NCBI GenBank assembly: GCA_046262995.1
Contig: JBHELQ010000148.1
Span: 1-29,439, forward strand
Direction: 5' to 3'
DNA from: JBHELQ01 sp046262995
Lineage (GTDB): Bacteria > Actinomycetota > Thermoleophilia > Solirubrobacterales > Thermoleophilaceae
Length of the DNA stretch: 29,439 nucleotides
Part shown: positions 1 through 7,203 of the stretch, one piece after another
Layout of the letters: each line of letters opens with the position of its first letter
Numbering within the stretch: the first letter of the stretch is position 1
Made by a program: the position numbers and the translations under genes
Notes under the pieces: model-generated
Told to the model about the DNA's origin: nothing
The model's input: only the letters and a program-made list of their open reading frames with translations
Databases searched by the model: none

Positions 1-540
1 GCCTATGCCCTCGACCTGCTTCAGCTCGTCCACGGAGCGGAAGCCCCCGTGGGCCTTTCGGTAGTCGACGATCCGCTTGGCGAGCATCGGCCCGATCCCG
101 TCGAGCTGGTCGAGCTGCTCGGCCGTCGCGGTCGCCAGCCCGGGCTTTGCCCTGCCCGGCCCCGACCCCGCGCTCGCGGAGGCCGCGCCCGCGTGAGGCA
201 CCACGACCTGCTGAGCGTCCTGTACCCGCGCCGCGAGGTTCACCGCGGCGAGATCCGCGTGCGGCCGGGGGCCGCCAGCACGCCGTATGGCCGCCGCGAT
301 CCTGGACCCCCCTGGGAGGCGATAGAGCCCCGGGCGCCGGACGGCTCCGGCGACGTGCACGTAGATCGTGCTGCCGCGGCTTTCCACGCCGGCCCCCGCG
401 GCTTCCGGGCGCGAGACCGCGACGGGCGCGCCGGCTCCCTCACCGCGTCCCGGTGAGATGAGCTTCCAGGCGCCGAACAGCACCAGCGCGGCCGCCAGGG
501 CCCACGCTCCGACCTGCGTCCAGGACCGTTCCTCCCGCAT
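1..540 (-). CDS. comEA: ComEA-like helix-hairpin-helix DNA-binding protein (3' end cut by window edge)
   Basis: Envelope-anchored competence protein that binds double-stranded DNA outside the membrane and hands it to the ComEC channel. The 180 visible residues show one N-terminal membrane helix (about 9-28), a low-complexity linker, an SLBB domain (about 57-115, core STIYVHVAGAVRRPG), an Ala/Gly/Ser linker and the paired helix-hairpin-helix of ComEA (about 139-180, with LDGIGPMLAKRI and VEGIG hairpins). The reading frame runs off the left edge just inside the second hairpin, so only a short C-terminus should be missing. The ATG at 540 directly precedes the membrane helix. There is no Shine-Dalgarno, and a TAGCGT hexamer lies 7 nt upstream, suggesting a leaderless message. 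comEC would be expected next, outside the window. The family call is firm; a competence role in this organism is inferred. Confidence 0.9.
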   Translation of the reverse strand, partial: MREERSWTQVGAWALAAALVLFGAWKLISPGRGEGAGAPVAVSRPEAAGAGVESRGSTIYVHVAGAVRRPGLYRLPGGSRIAAAIRRAGGPRPHADLAAVNLAARVQDAQQVVVPHAGAASASAGSGPGRAKPGLATATAEQLDQLDGIGPMLAKRIVDYRKAHGGFRSVDELKQVEGIG

Positions 541-547
541 GGGCGCG

Positions 548-553
548 ACGCTA
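548..553 (-). promoter_or_regulatory. -10 hexamer TAGCGT of comEA
   Basis: TAGCGT fits the TANNNT actinobacterial -10 consensus and ends 7 nt before the comEA ATG. Transcription would start at or within a nucleotide or two of the A of the start codon. No Shine-Dalgarno lies between them. No convincing -35 element is seen. Confidence 0.45.
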
Positions 554-591
554 CGGCGCCGCGCCGCACGTGCGGGCTACGAGCGTTACAA

Positions 592-606
592 CCCGGCGCG
601 GCCGGG
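592..606 (-). terminator. possible terminator hairpin after acyP
   Basis: Perfect 6-bp inverted repeat CCCGGC/GCCGGG with a 3-nt loop, 6 nt beyond the acyP stop codon. On the minus strand it is followed by TTGTAA, a poor U-tract. It sits between the end of the leuS-acyP unit and the comEA promoter, where a terminator would be expected. Short GC palindromes are common in this DNA, so the call is tentative. Confidence 0.35.
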
Positions 607-612
607 CCCCGG

Positions 613-876
613 TCACCTCACGTCGAAGCCGCTGATCCCCTCGGGGTCCTCATCCGACTGCTCGACCCGCTCGACATCGGCCCGACCCGGTCCCTCGCGG
701 CAGAAGGCGGCCAGCGCCTCGACAGCCTCGGGATCGCCCTCGAAGACGGCCTCCACGGCACCGTCGTGACGGTTCGTCACCCAGCCGGAGACGCCGCGCG
801 CCCGCGCCTCGCGCTGCACAGAGTCCCGAAAGAACACGCCCTGGACGCGCCCATGGACCACGAGCCGCTTCCTCAC
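613..876 (-). CDS. acyP: acylphosphatase
   Basis: Hydrolyses the carboxyl-phosphate bond of small acyl phosphates such as acetyl or carbamoyl phosphate in the cytosol. The 87-residue length is typical. The phosphate-binding loop GRVQGVFFRDSV (residues 10-21) holds the catalytic arginine at 18, and GWVTNRHDGAVEAVFEG carries the catalytic asparagine, so the active site looks complete. The start is GTG at 876, giving the usual short beta strand RKRLVVHGRVQG. It lies 10 nt after the stop of the LOG-like gene and is the last gene of the leuS unit. The physiological role of small acylphosphatases is generally uncertain. Confidence 0.95.
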   Translation of the reverse strand: MRKRLVVHGRVQGVFFRDSVQREARARGVSGWVTNRHDGAVEAVFEGDPEAVEALAAFCREGPGRADVERVEQSDEDPEGISGFDVR

Positions 877-886
877 CGCGACGAGT

Positions 887-1342
887 CTAGGTAAGCCGGC
901 CCAGGGCGGCCTCGACAGCCGCGGCGGCGTCCAGGGCCGCCTCCACGCCCTCGATCTCCCAGCTCCCGAGGCCGATCACGGGCTTCCCGCCCTTGAGCGC
1001 CAGGGCGATCTCCGAAAGCGTCCCATAGCCGCCGCCCACGGCCACGAGCGCGTCGGCGGCGCGGACGACGAGCGCGTTGCGGGCCTCTCCGAGCCCGGTC
1101 GGCAGCGCGACCTCGACGAAGGGGTTCGCCGCCGAGCGGTCGAGCCCGGGCAGGATTCCCACCGTGGTCCCGCCCGCCTCGCGGGCCCCGCGGCACGCCG
1201 CCTCCATCACGCCGCCCAGCCCGCCGCTCACGACGGCCGCGCCCGCCTGGGCCAGCCGCCGCCCCACCTCCTCCGCCAGACGCTCCTGCTCGGGTCGGGC
1301 ATCGCCCGCGCCCACGACCGCGACGTAGGCGGTCGGGCTCAG
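887..1342 (-). CDS. LOG-like / TIGR00725 family Rossmann-fold protein, probable CTG start
   Basis: Small nucleotide-binding Rossmann protein related to the LOG (lysine-decarboxylase-like) family, whose best-known members are cytokinin-type nucleotide phosphoribohydrolases. Visible signatures are an N-terminal strand YVAVVGAGDA, a glycine-rich SGGLGGVMEAACRGA loop and GGGYGTLSEIALALKGGKP, which matches the PGGxGTxxE-type active-site motif with Val in place of Pro. Start choice: the first standard codon (GTG at 1315) would cut off the first beta strand and has no Shine-Dalgarno. A CTG at 1342 gives LSPTAYVAVVGAG, has GAGGAG 8 nt upstream, and overlaps the preceding TGA as CTGA. I therefore call 151 residues starting at CTG. 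The substrate is unknown; the short TIGR00725 branch is not experimentally defined as far as I know. Confidence 0.82.
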   Translation of the reverse strand: MSPTAYVAVVGAGDARPEQERLAEEVGRRLAQAGAAVVSGGLGGVMEAACRGAREAGGTTVGILPGLDRSAANPFVEVALPTGLGEARNALVVRAADALVAVGGGYGTLSEIALALKGGKPVIGLGSWEIEGVEAALDAAAAVEAALGRLT

Positions 1343-1869
1343 GTCCGGGGCTCCTCGGGCGGAAGCTCCGAGATCGTGGGGTCGTCGGGGCCCGCCGACG
1401 GGCGCGCCGCGGGCGAGGCGACCGTCGGCTCGTCACCGATCGCGCGGCCGCCGCGCTCCACGTCCAGGGCCAGCGACACGCGCGCCGTGCCGAGCAGCGC
1501 GCCCGCCACGATCAGCGCGGCTCCCGCCAGCCCGAGCCAGAGGCCGAGCTCGGGTCCCTCGTCCGTGTGCACGATCGCCGGAGGCTCGTTCACCGCCTGC
1601 GAGAGCACGATCACGAGCGCGACCGCTCCCAGCACGATCGAACGGGGGCCGCCCAACGACGCGCCGCCCAGGGGGCGCAGACCCACCCCCTCGGCGGCCG
1701 CCAAGAGCGACGCGATCGCCAGGCCCAGCAGCACCAGGTCGAGCACCTCGAACACGCTGAAGGCGGTCAGGTCGTCGTACCAGTGCAGGAACAGGCTGAC
1801 CGCCAGGAGCAGCGCGCCCGCTCCCGCCACGAGCGAGCCGATCGGTATCTGCCGCTCTCCGGCCCTCAT
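1339..1869 (-). CDS. four-helix membrane protein of unknown function
   Basis: 176 residues with four predicted membrane helices (about 10-31, 37-59, 76-93 and 109-127) and a hydrophilic, Pro/Glu-rich C-terminal tail of about 45 residues (140-176). The short acidic loop between helices 3 and 4 contains NEPPAIVHTDEGPE. I do not recognise a characterised family; similar small four-helix proteins sit next to leuS in related genomes only as hypotheticals, from memory. Its ATG overlaps the leuS stop as ATGA, and its own TGA overlaps the proposed CTG start of the next gene, so it is translationally coupled on both sides. That argues for a real gene, but the function is not known. Confidence 0.8.
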   Translation of the reverse strand: MRAGERQIPIGSLVAGAGALLLAVSLFLHWYDDLTAFSVFEVLDLVLLGLAIASLLAAAEGVGLRPLGGASLGGPRSIVLGAVALVIVLSQAVNEPPAIVHTDEGPELGLWLGLAGAALIVAGALLGTARVSLALDVERGGRAIGDEPTVASPAARPSAGPDDPTISELPPEEPRT

Positions 1870-4265
1870 CGCGCCACGAAGTTGACGAGCTTCCCGGGCA
1901 CCACCACTGTCTTCACGATCTGCCTCCCGTTCAGGCGCGTGGCCAGCTTCTCCGACCCGCGCGCGATCTGCTCGAGCTCCTCCTCCGTGGCATCCGCCGA
2001 CGCCACGACCCTGTCGATCAGCTTCCCGTTCAGCTGCACCACGAGCCCGATCGTGTCAGAGCTCAACAGCTCCGGATCGGCCTTCGGCCAGGGCTCATCC
2101 CACACGCGCTCGCCGGTGATCAGCTCGAACACCTCGGCGCCCAGGTGCGGTGCGAAGGGGAAGATCAGCGATCCGGCGGTCGCGATGGCAAAGCGAACGT
2201 GCGACGGCTCGGCTGCCTCACGCTGCTTGTAGATGTCGTTGACCAGCTCGATCACGGCGGCTATCGAGGTGTGCGTCGCGAAGCGCTCGCCCAGGTCGCG
2301 CGTGACCTTGTCGATCGCCCAGTGCGCCTTTCGGACGAGCGCGCTCGGCTCGCCCCGCGGCTCCGCCGGGCCCTCAGGAGCCTCCTGGGCCGCGCGCCAG
2401 AGCCGCGAGAGGAAGCGGTGGATGCCCTCGATGCCCTCGTCCGACCAGTCGCCGCCCTCGGCCGGGTGGCCGACGTAGAGGATGTAGGAGCGCGTGGTGT
2501 CCGCGCCGTAGCGGTCGACGAACTCACGCGGGCTGACGACGTTGCCCTTCGACTTCGACATCCGCGCCCCGTCGAGCGTGACCATGCCCTGGGTGAACAG
2601 CCGGGCGAACGGCTCCTGGACACCGAGCAGGTCCATGTCCGCCAGCGCCTTGGTGAAGAAGCGCGCGTACATGAGGTGCAGGATCGCGTGCTCGACGCCG
2701 CCGATGTACTGGTCCACCGGCATCCAGCGGTCGACCGCGTTCCGGTCGAATGCGACTCGGTCGTCGCGCGCGTCGCAGTAGCGCAGGAAGTACCAGGAGG
2801 AGTCGACGAAGGTGTCCATCGTGTCCGTCTCGCGGCGGGCCTGCCCGCCGCAGCTCGGGCATTCCGTCCGCACCCAGTCCTCCGCCGCCGCGAGCGGAGA
2901 GCGTCCCTGGGGCGCATAGTCCTCGATGTCGGGCAACACGACCGGCAGCTGCTCCTCCGGCAGCGGAACCATGCCGCAGTCGTCGCAGTAGACGATCGGG
3001 ATCGGGCAGCCCCAGTAGCGCTGCCGCGAGACGAGCCAGTCGCGCAGGCGGTAGTTCACCGAGCGCCTGCCCTTCCCCTCGCTCTCGAGCCAGTCGACGA
3101 TCTGCTCGTAGCCCTCGCGGTTGTGAACGCCGTCGAAGCGGCCCGAGCTCACCATGGGCCCGTCTCCGCCGTAGGGCAGCTCGTCGCCCTCGATCACCCT
3201 CCGGATCGGCAGGTCGAAGGCCTCGGCGAACTCGTGGTCGCGCTCGTCGTGGCCGGGCACGGCCATGATCGCGCCGGTGCCGTATTCCATCAGCACGTAG
3301 TCCGCGACGAACACCGGGATCTGCTCGCCGTTCACCGGGTTCGTGACGGTCTGCCCGAGCGGCACCCCGGTCTTCTCCTTGTCCGCGGCGCCGCGCTCCT
3401 CGGCCGACTCGTTCAGGGCCCGATTCACGTAGTCGTGGACCTCGGGCGCGTCGCTCATGCGGAAGACGTCGGGGTGCTCCGGCGCGAGGACGAAGAAGGT
3501 GGCGCCGAAGAGCGTGTCCGGCCGGGTCGTGAAGACCGGGTAGTCGACGCCGAGCTCCTCGCAGCGGAAGACGACCTCCGCCCCCTCCGAGCGCCCAATC
3601 CAGTTGCGCTGCATCGTCACGACGTTCGCGGGCCAGTCGAGCGACTCGAGCTCGTCGAGCAGACGGTCCGCGTAGTCGGTGATGCGGAAGAACCACTGCT
3701 CGAGCTGGCGTACCTCGACCACGCTCCCGCAGCGCTCGCAGCGGCCCTCGATCACCTGCTCGTTGGCGAGCACCGTCTGGTCCTTGGGACACCACTTGAC
3801 CGCCGCCTCCTTGCGGTAGGCCAGGCCGCGCTCGTACAGGCGCAGGAAGATCCACTGGGTCCAGCGGTAGTAGCTCGGCTCGTGGGTCCCGAGCTCGCGG
3901 GACCAGTCGATCGACACGCCCCAGTCGCTGAACTGGCGCCGGAACTCCGCGATCGCGGCCTCCGTCGACTCGCGCGGATGCTGGCCGGTCCTGATCGCGT
4001 GGTTCTCCGCCGGCAGCCCGAAGGCGTCGTAGCCCATCGGGTGCAGCACCCGGTAGCCGTTCCGCCGCTTGAAATGGGCGACCGCATCGCCGAGTGAGTA
4101 GTTCTTCAGATGCCCGATGTGCGGCTCGCCCGAGGGGTAGGGCAGCATCTCGAGCACGTAGGCCTTGGGCCGGTCGTCGGGCTCGTTAGAGACCTCCCAC
4201 GAGCGCTCGTCCGCCCACACCTGCTGCCATTTGCGCTCGATCCGGCGCGGGTCGTAGGGCTCCAC
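1866..4265 (-). CDS. leuS: leucyl-tRNA synthetase
   Basis: Charges tRNA-Leu with leucine in the cytosol; class I synthetase. The 799-residue protein has the HIGH signature at 49-52 (within PYPSGEPHIGHLKNY), a KMSKS-type loop MSKSK at 569-573, the CP1 editing domain with its TTRPDT motif at 246-251, paired cysteines of zinc-binding modules (CPKDQ..CERC near 160-180 and CDDC..CPSC near 425-470), and a C-terminal anticodon-binding region ending VVVPGKLVNFVAR. Length and domain order are typical of bacterial LeuRS. The start is GTG at 4265, preceded by a -10-like TACCCT 6 nt upstream and no Shine-Dalgarno, which suggests leaderless translation. It is the first gene of a unit continuing into the membrane protein, LOG-like protein and acylphosphatase. 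Confidence 0.98.
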   Translation of the reverse strand: MEPYDPRRIERKWQQVWADERSWEVSNEPDDRPKAYVLEMLPYPSGEPHIGHLKNYSLGDAVAHFKRRNGYRVLHPMGYDAFGLPAENHAIRTGQHPRESTEAAIAEFRRQFSDWGVSIDWSRELGTHEPSYYRWTQWIFLRLYERGLAYRKEAAVKWCPKDQTVLANEQVIEGRCERCGSVVEVRQLEQWFFRITDYADRLLDELESLDWPANVVTMQRNWIGRSEGAEVVFRCEELGVDYPVFTTRPDTLFGATFFVLAPEHPDVFRMSDAPEVHDYVNRALNESAEERGAADKEKTGVPLGQTVTNPVNGEQIPVFVADYVLMEYGTGAIMAVPGHDERDHEFAEAFDLPIRRVIEGDELPYGGDGPMVSSGRFDGVHNREGYEQIVDWLESEGKGRRSVNYRLRDWLVSRQRYWGCPIPIVYCDDCGMVPLPEEQLPVVLPDIEDYAPQGRSPLAAAEDWVRTECPSCGGQARRETDTMDTFVDSSWYFLRYCDARDDRVAFDRNAVDRWMPVDQYIGGVEHAILHLMYARFFTKALADMDLLGVQEPFARLFTQGMVTLDGARMSKSKGNVVSPREFVDRYGADTTRSYILYVGHPAEGGDWSDEGIEGIHRFLSRLWRAAQEAPEGPAEPRGEPSALVRKAHWAIDKVTRDLGERFATHTSIAAVIELVNDIYKQREAAEPSHVRFAIATAGSLIFPFAPHLGAEVFELITGERVWDEPWPKADPELLSSDTIGLVVQLNGKLIDRVVASADATEEELEQIARGSEKLATRLNGRQIVKTVVVPGKLVNFVAR

Positions 4266-4271
4266 GCCGCA

Positions 4272-4277
4272 AGGGTA
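4272..4277 (-). promoter_or_regulatory. leuS: -10 hexamer TACCCT of leuS
   Basis: TACCCT ends exactly 6 nt before the leuS GTG, placing the transcription start on or next to the start codon. The 71-bp gap to the divergent coiled-coil gene must hold both promoters. No T-box or other leader structure can fit between this hexamer and the start. Confidence 0.5.
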
Positions 4278-4321
4278 TCGGCGGCCCGCGGCCGTCCGGC
4301 GTGGGCGTCGGGCGCCTCTGG

Positions 4322-4327
4322 GACAAT
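4322..4327 (+). promoter_or_regulatory. -10 hexamer GACAAT of the coiled-coil gene
   Basis: GACAAT lies 9 nt before the ATG at 4337 and would give a leader of only about 2-3 nt. No Shine-Dalgarno is present. It is back to back with the leuS hexamer 45 bp away. Confidence 0.4.
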
Positions 4328-4336
4328 CGACTGGCT

Positions 4337-5020
4337 ATGGACCAGGCACCCGGCTCGCGCGCCGCCGAGGTCGCGGCGCAGCAGGTCGAATCGATCGTGG
4401 CTGCCGCCCAGGCGGCAGCGGCCCAGCTCGGCGAGGACGCTCAGCGCGAAGCGGACGAGATCCGCGCGGCGGCGAGCCAGCAGGCGCAGGCCGAGCTCGA
4501 AGCGGTCCGCGCGGAGGCCACCCAGTTCGCGGAGACCACGCGGCAGGAGGCGGACAGGCTCGCGCAGGGCGCCCGCCAGGAGGCCGAGCAACTCACGCAC
4601 GACGCCCAGGTGCAGGCCAAGAAGCTCACGGACGACGCCCGGCACCAGGCCGACCAGCTCCTGTCGGACGCGCGGGGCGAGTCGGAGCAGGTCCGCGAGC
4701 AGGCCCGACGCGAGGCGGAGTCGCGCGTGGCCGCCGCCGAGGAGGCCGCGAGCCAGGTGCTGGCGGAGGCGCGCACGTTGAGCGGGGGCCTGACCCGGCT
4801 CGGGCAGGCGCTCGGCGAGCAGGGCGAGCGCATCCTGCGCGACGTCCAGGCGGCCCACCGGCGCATGCAGGCCGAGCTGCGGGTCGACTCGCCGCGACGC
4901 CAGCCGGCCGAGGACGCATCCGCCGAGCGGCCCCCGCGCTCGGGGCGGCCGGTCCGTCCGGCTCGCGACAACCCGTTGGGGGACCTCGAGGTCCCCACCT
5001 GGGTGGGCCGCGAGCGCTAG
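4337..5020 (+). CDS. coiled-coil protein with eleven 11-residue repeats (DivIVA/LEA-like)
   Basis: 227-residue soluble protein without signal peptide or membrane helix. Residues 15-135 are eleven uninterrupted 11-residue units of the pattern xEAxxLxxxAR (examples QEADRLAQGAR, QEAEQLTHDAQ, HQADQLLSDAR). Such hendecads form long right-handed coiled coils or amphipathic, membrane-adsorbing helices, as in DivIVA-type scaffolds, the ATP synthase b subunit and group 3 LEA proteins. A second helix covers about 138-175, and the tail from 176 is disordered, rich in Arg/Pro, with an ordered-looking end (DNPLGDLEVPTWVGRER). I chose the ATG at 4337 rather than one 36 nt upstream because the -10 box GACAAT lies between them. 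Related actinobacterial proteins are often labelled DivIVA-like; a polarity or envelope role is inference only. Confidence 0.8.
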   Translation: MDQAPGSRAAEVAAQQVESIVAAAQAAAAQLGEDAQREADEIRAAASQQAQAELEAVRAEATQFAETTRQEADRLAQGARQEAEQLTHDAQVQAKKLTDDARHQADQLLSDARGESEQVREQARREAESRVAAAEEAASQVLAEARTLSGGLTRLGQALGEQGERILRDVQAAHRRMQAELRVDSPRRQPAEDASAERPPRSGRPVRPARDNPLGDLEVPTWVGRER

Positions 5021-5035
5021 CGCCGAGCCTCGGCG
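5021..5035 (+). terminator. possible GC-rich terminator hairpin
   Basis: CGCCG-AGCCT-CGGCG, a perfect 5-bp stem with a 5-nt loop (extendable to 7 bp if the loop closes), begins at the base after the stop codon of the coiled-coil gene and lies just before the ltrA promoter. No U-tract follows, so it would have to act as a U-less actinobacterial-type terminator. Confidence 0.3.
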
Positions 5036-5044
5036 GCACCGGGA

Positions 5045-5050
5045 TACGAT
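5045..5050 (+). promoter_or_regulatory. ltrA: -10 hexamer TACGAT of ltrA
   Basis: TACGAT, a full TANNNT match, ends 6 nt before the GTG at 5057. No Shine-Dalgarno is present. This is one of the clearest examples in the window of a hexamer placed for leaderless transcription. Confidence 0.5.
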
Positions 5051-5056
5051 CGCTGC

Positions 5057-6220
5057 GTGACGAGCGGCGGCGGCGCGAGCAGCGCCGAGGTACACGCGGA
5101 GCCCGAGCAGCGGGTCACGCCGCTCGAGCTCTTCTTCGACCTGGTCTTCGTGTTCGCCATCACGCAGGTCACGAGCCTCATGTCCACGCTGCCGACCTGG
5201 CAGGGGCTGGCGCAGGGCATGCTCGTCCTGGCGGCGCTCTGGTGGGCGTGGGCGGCCTATGCGTGGCTCACCAACACGCTGGCCTCGGACGATCGCCTGG
5301 CCCGGCTCGGCATCTTCTCGGCCATGGCCGCGATGCTGGTAGCGGCCCTCGCTGCGCCCAAGGCCTTCGGCGACGAGGGCGTGCTGTTCGGCTGTGCCTA
5401 CTTCGTGGTGCGCGTGCTGCACATCGTCGTCTACGCCCAGGGGTCACCCGACGTCGGCGTGCGCCAGGCAGTCACGAGGCTCGCCCCCACGGCGGTCGGG
5501 GCGCCCGCGCTCCTGATCGTCGCGGGCTTCATGGACGACGCCGTCCAGGGCCTGCTGTGGGCGGCGGCGCTCGCGATCGACTACGCCGGGCCGGCGATAA
5601 TGGGCCCCGGCGGCTGGCGCATGTCACCGGCCCACTTCGCCGAGCGCTTCGGGCTGATCATCATCATCGCCCTGGGCGAGTCGATCGTCGCAATCGGGGT
5701 GGGCGCCTCGGGACCCCGGCTGGACGCGGGCGTGGTGGTTGCCGCGGTCCTGGCGGTCGCCGCCGTCGCGGCGCTCTGGTGGGCGTACTTCGACGTCGTC
5801 GCCATCGTCGCCGAGCGCAAGTTCCGCGAGGCTCGCGGGGAGGCGCAGATCCGGATCGCGCGCGACTCCTACAGCTACCTGCACCTGCCGATGATCGCCG
5901 GCATCGTGCTGCTTGCGCTCGGCATCAAGAAGACGGTGGCGGCGTTCGACGCGCCGCTCGACACCGTGCCCGCGGCGGCCCTCTGCGGCGGAATCGCGCT
6001 CTACCTGCTGGGGCACATCGGATTCCGGCTGCGCAACGTCGGAACGCTCAACAGGCAGCGATTGGCGACGGCTCTTCTGCTGCTCGCGCTGATCCCGCTT
6101 GCCACCCAGGTGGACGCGCTCGTCGCGCTGGCCGGAGTGACTGCGGCGTCCTGCGGACTGGTCGCCTACGAGGCCACGCGCTTCGCCGACGCGCGCGCCC
6201 GCGTGCGCGCCGTTCGCTGA
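5057..6220 (+). CDS. ltrA: low temperature requirement protein A (LtrA) family membrane protein
   Basis: 387-residue polytopic inner-membrane protein. The family signature LELFFDLVFVFAITQVT (about residues 23-39), on the first helix, is the diagnostic LtrA motif. Roughly ten membrane helices follow, including a GLIIIIALGESIVAIGVG segment, the second conserved LtrA block with its Gly-Glu pair in the membrane. LtrA was named for a Listeria gene needed for growth at low temperature; its biochemical activity is not established. The start is GTG at 5057, 6 nt after TACGAT, giving a hydrophilic N-terminus of about 20 residues. The gene stands between two other single-gene-looking plus-strand units. 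The family call is strong, the function unknown. Confidence 0.93.
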   Translation: MTSGGGASSAEVHAEPEQRVTPLELFFDLVFVFAITQVTSLMSTLPTWQGLAQGMLVLAALWWAWAAYAWLTNTLASDDRLARLGIFSAMAAMLVAALAAPKAFGDEGVLFGCAYFVVRVLHIVVYAQGSPDVGVRQAVTRLAPTAVGAPALLIVAGFMDDAVQGLLWAAALAIDYAGPAIMGPGGWRMSPAHFAERFGLIIIIALGESIVAIGVGASGPRLDAGVVVAAVLAVAAVAALWWAYFDVVAIVAERKFREARGEAQIRIARDSYSYLHLPMIAGIVLLALGIKKTVAAFDAPLDTVPAAALCGGIALYLLGHIGFRLRNVGTLNRQRLATALLLLALIPLATQVDALVALAGVTAASCGLVAYEATRFADARARVRAVR

Positions 6221-6245
6221 GAATGGGCGCGGGTGATGCGCGTGC

Positions 6246-6251
6246 GAGAAT
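6246..6251 (+). promoter_or_regulatory. -10-like hexamer GAGAAT of the SRPBCC gene
   Basis: GAGAAT ends 6 nt before the ATG at 6258, in the same position as the ltrA hexamer. It departs from TANNNT at the first position, so it is weaker evidence on its own. Confidence 0.3.
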
Positions 6252-6257
6252 GAGGCC

Positions 6258-6695
6258 ATGAGCGCGTGGCGCGAGCAGGTCGTGATCGACGCCCCTGTCG
6301 AGGTCGTGTGGGGCCTGGTCGGAGACCCGAGCCGCTACCCGGAGTGGGCGCAGGACGTGCTCGAGGTGACGGGGGTCCCCGAGCTCGAGCCGGGCGCGAC
6401 CTACCGCCAGAAGACCCGCCTTCCGATCGGCAGCACGACGACCACCTTCGTGGTCGACGACTTCGAGGAGCTGCGCGAGATCCGCCTGCATTGCACGCAA
6501 AGCGGCTACTACTCGCGCTGGCTCCTGACCGAGGCCCAGGAGGCGACCTTCGCCGACGTCGAGCTCGGCATGGAGCCGATCAAGCTGCCCTACCGGGCGG
6601 TCGACGCTTTCACCGGAAAGCGCGGCTACCGCCGCATGCTCCAGCGGTCCCTGGACGGGCTGAAAGAGGTCGCCGACCGCGAGCGATCGGGCTAA
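6258..6695 (+). CDS. SRPBCC (START/Bet v1-like) family protein
   Basis: 145-residue cytosolic protein with the helix-grip fold that binds hydrophobic ligands. The N-terminal strand WREQVVIDAPVEVVWGLVGD and the following PSRYPEWAQDV are typical of polyketide-cyclase/dehydrase and CoxG-like members. The C-terminal amphipathic helix (about 108-140, ending RSLDGLKEVADRERSG) would close the pocket. No catalytic residues can be assigned, and many actinobacterial paralogues have unknown ligands. It runs convergent to the DUF1801 gene, with a 60-bp gap in which I see no strong terminator. The start ATG at 6258 directly precedes the first strand. Confidence 0.85.
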   Translation: MSAWREQVVIDAPVEVVWGLVGDPSRYPEWAQDVLEVTGVPELEPGATYRQKTRLPIGSTTTTFVVDDFEELREIRLHCTQSGYYSRWLLTEAQEATFADVELGMEPIKLPYRAVDAFTGKRGYRRMLQRSLDGLKEVADRERSG

Positions 6696-6755
6696 CGGAA
6701 CCACTTGCGGGCCCCTCGAAATCAGGGCCTCGGAGAGCAGCCCATCTAGCCGGTT

Positions 6756-7157
6756 TCACGACGTGTTCAGCGCCACGGCGGCGCGAATGAGCGCCTTCAG
6801 CGCCTTTTCATGAATCTTGTCGCCCTGATGGAAATCGATGGCCCGCCTGGTGCTGCCTTCGAGGCTGGAGTTGAAGAGGCCTGAAGGGTCCTCCAACGAG
6901 GCGCCCTTGGCGAAGGTCATCTTCACGACATTCTTGTACGTCTCACCCGTGCAGATCAGTCCGGCGTGCGACCACACCGGCACTCCTCTCCACTTCCATT
7001 CCTCGACCACTTCGGGGTCGGCCTGCTTGATGAGACTTCGGACCCGAGCGAGCGTGTCGCCCCGCCAATCGCTCAGCTCCTTGATTCGCGCATCTATCAG
7101 CTGAGAGGGAGAGTCCCCTCCTTTTCCTTCATTCGAGCCGCTCTTCGTCTTCTTCAT
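6756..7157 (-). CDS. DUF1801 (YdhG/YdeI-like) domain protein
   Basis: 133 residues. The core from about residue 24 (ELSDWRGDTLARVRSLIKQADPEVVEEWKWRGVPVW) through KNVVKMTFAKGASLEDPSGLFNSS to a basic C-terminal helix matches the small DUF1801 fold, of unknown biochemical role. The ATG at 7157 is chosen because an in-frame extension would run backwards through the tRNA-Ala gene. The N-terminal 20 residues are hydrophilic and low-complexity (KKTKSGSNEGKGGDS). Base composition differs from its neighbours: 61% GC by hand count over 6841-7140 versus about 72% in obgE, with more A/T-ending codons. Together with its place 46 nt downstream of a tRNA 3' end, this suggests acquisition by transfer, though no integrase or duplicated tRNA end is visible. 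Confidence 0.8.
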   Translation of the reverse strand: MKKTKSGSNEGKGGDSPSQLIDARIKELSDWRGDTLARVRSLIKQADPEVVEEWKWRGVPVWSHAGLICTGETYKNVVKMTFAKGASLEDPSGLFNSSLEGSTRRAIDFHQGDKIHEKALKALIRAAVALNTS

Positions 7158-7203
7158 GGGGTGGCGCAAACGCTCCGGTAACGAGGCAAGTCGAGCAGCT
7201 TGA

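Noticed and set aside
2145..4097. 650-codon plus-strand open frame antisense to leuS
   Set aside because: Low-complexity Val/Arg/Asp-rich translation with no domain, and exact antisense to a clear LeuRS. The same applies to the long plus-strand frames opposite mreC/mreB (19270-20805) and valS (26917-28647).
6696..6755. A duplicated tRNA-Ala 3' end (attachment site) beyond the DUF1801 gene
   Set aside because: I compared the gap with the last ~20 bases of the tRNA and saw no match, so integration by a tRNA-targeting element is not shown. The GGGCCC/GGGCC inverted bases there are also too weak to call a terminator.
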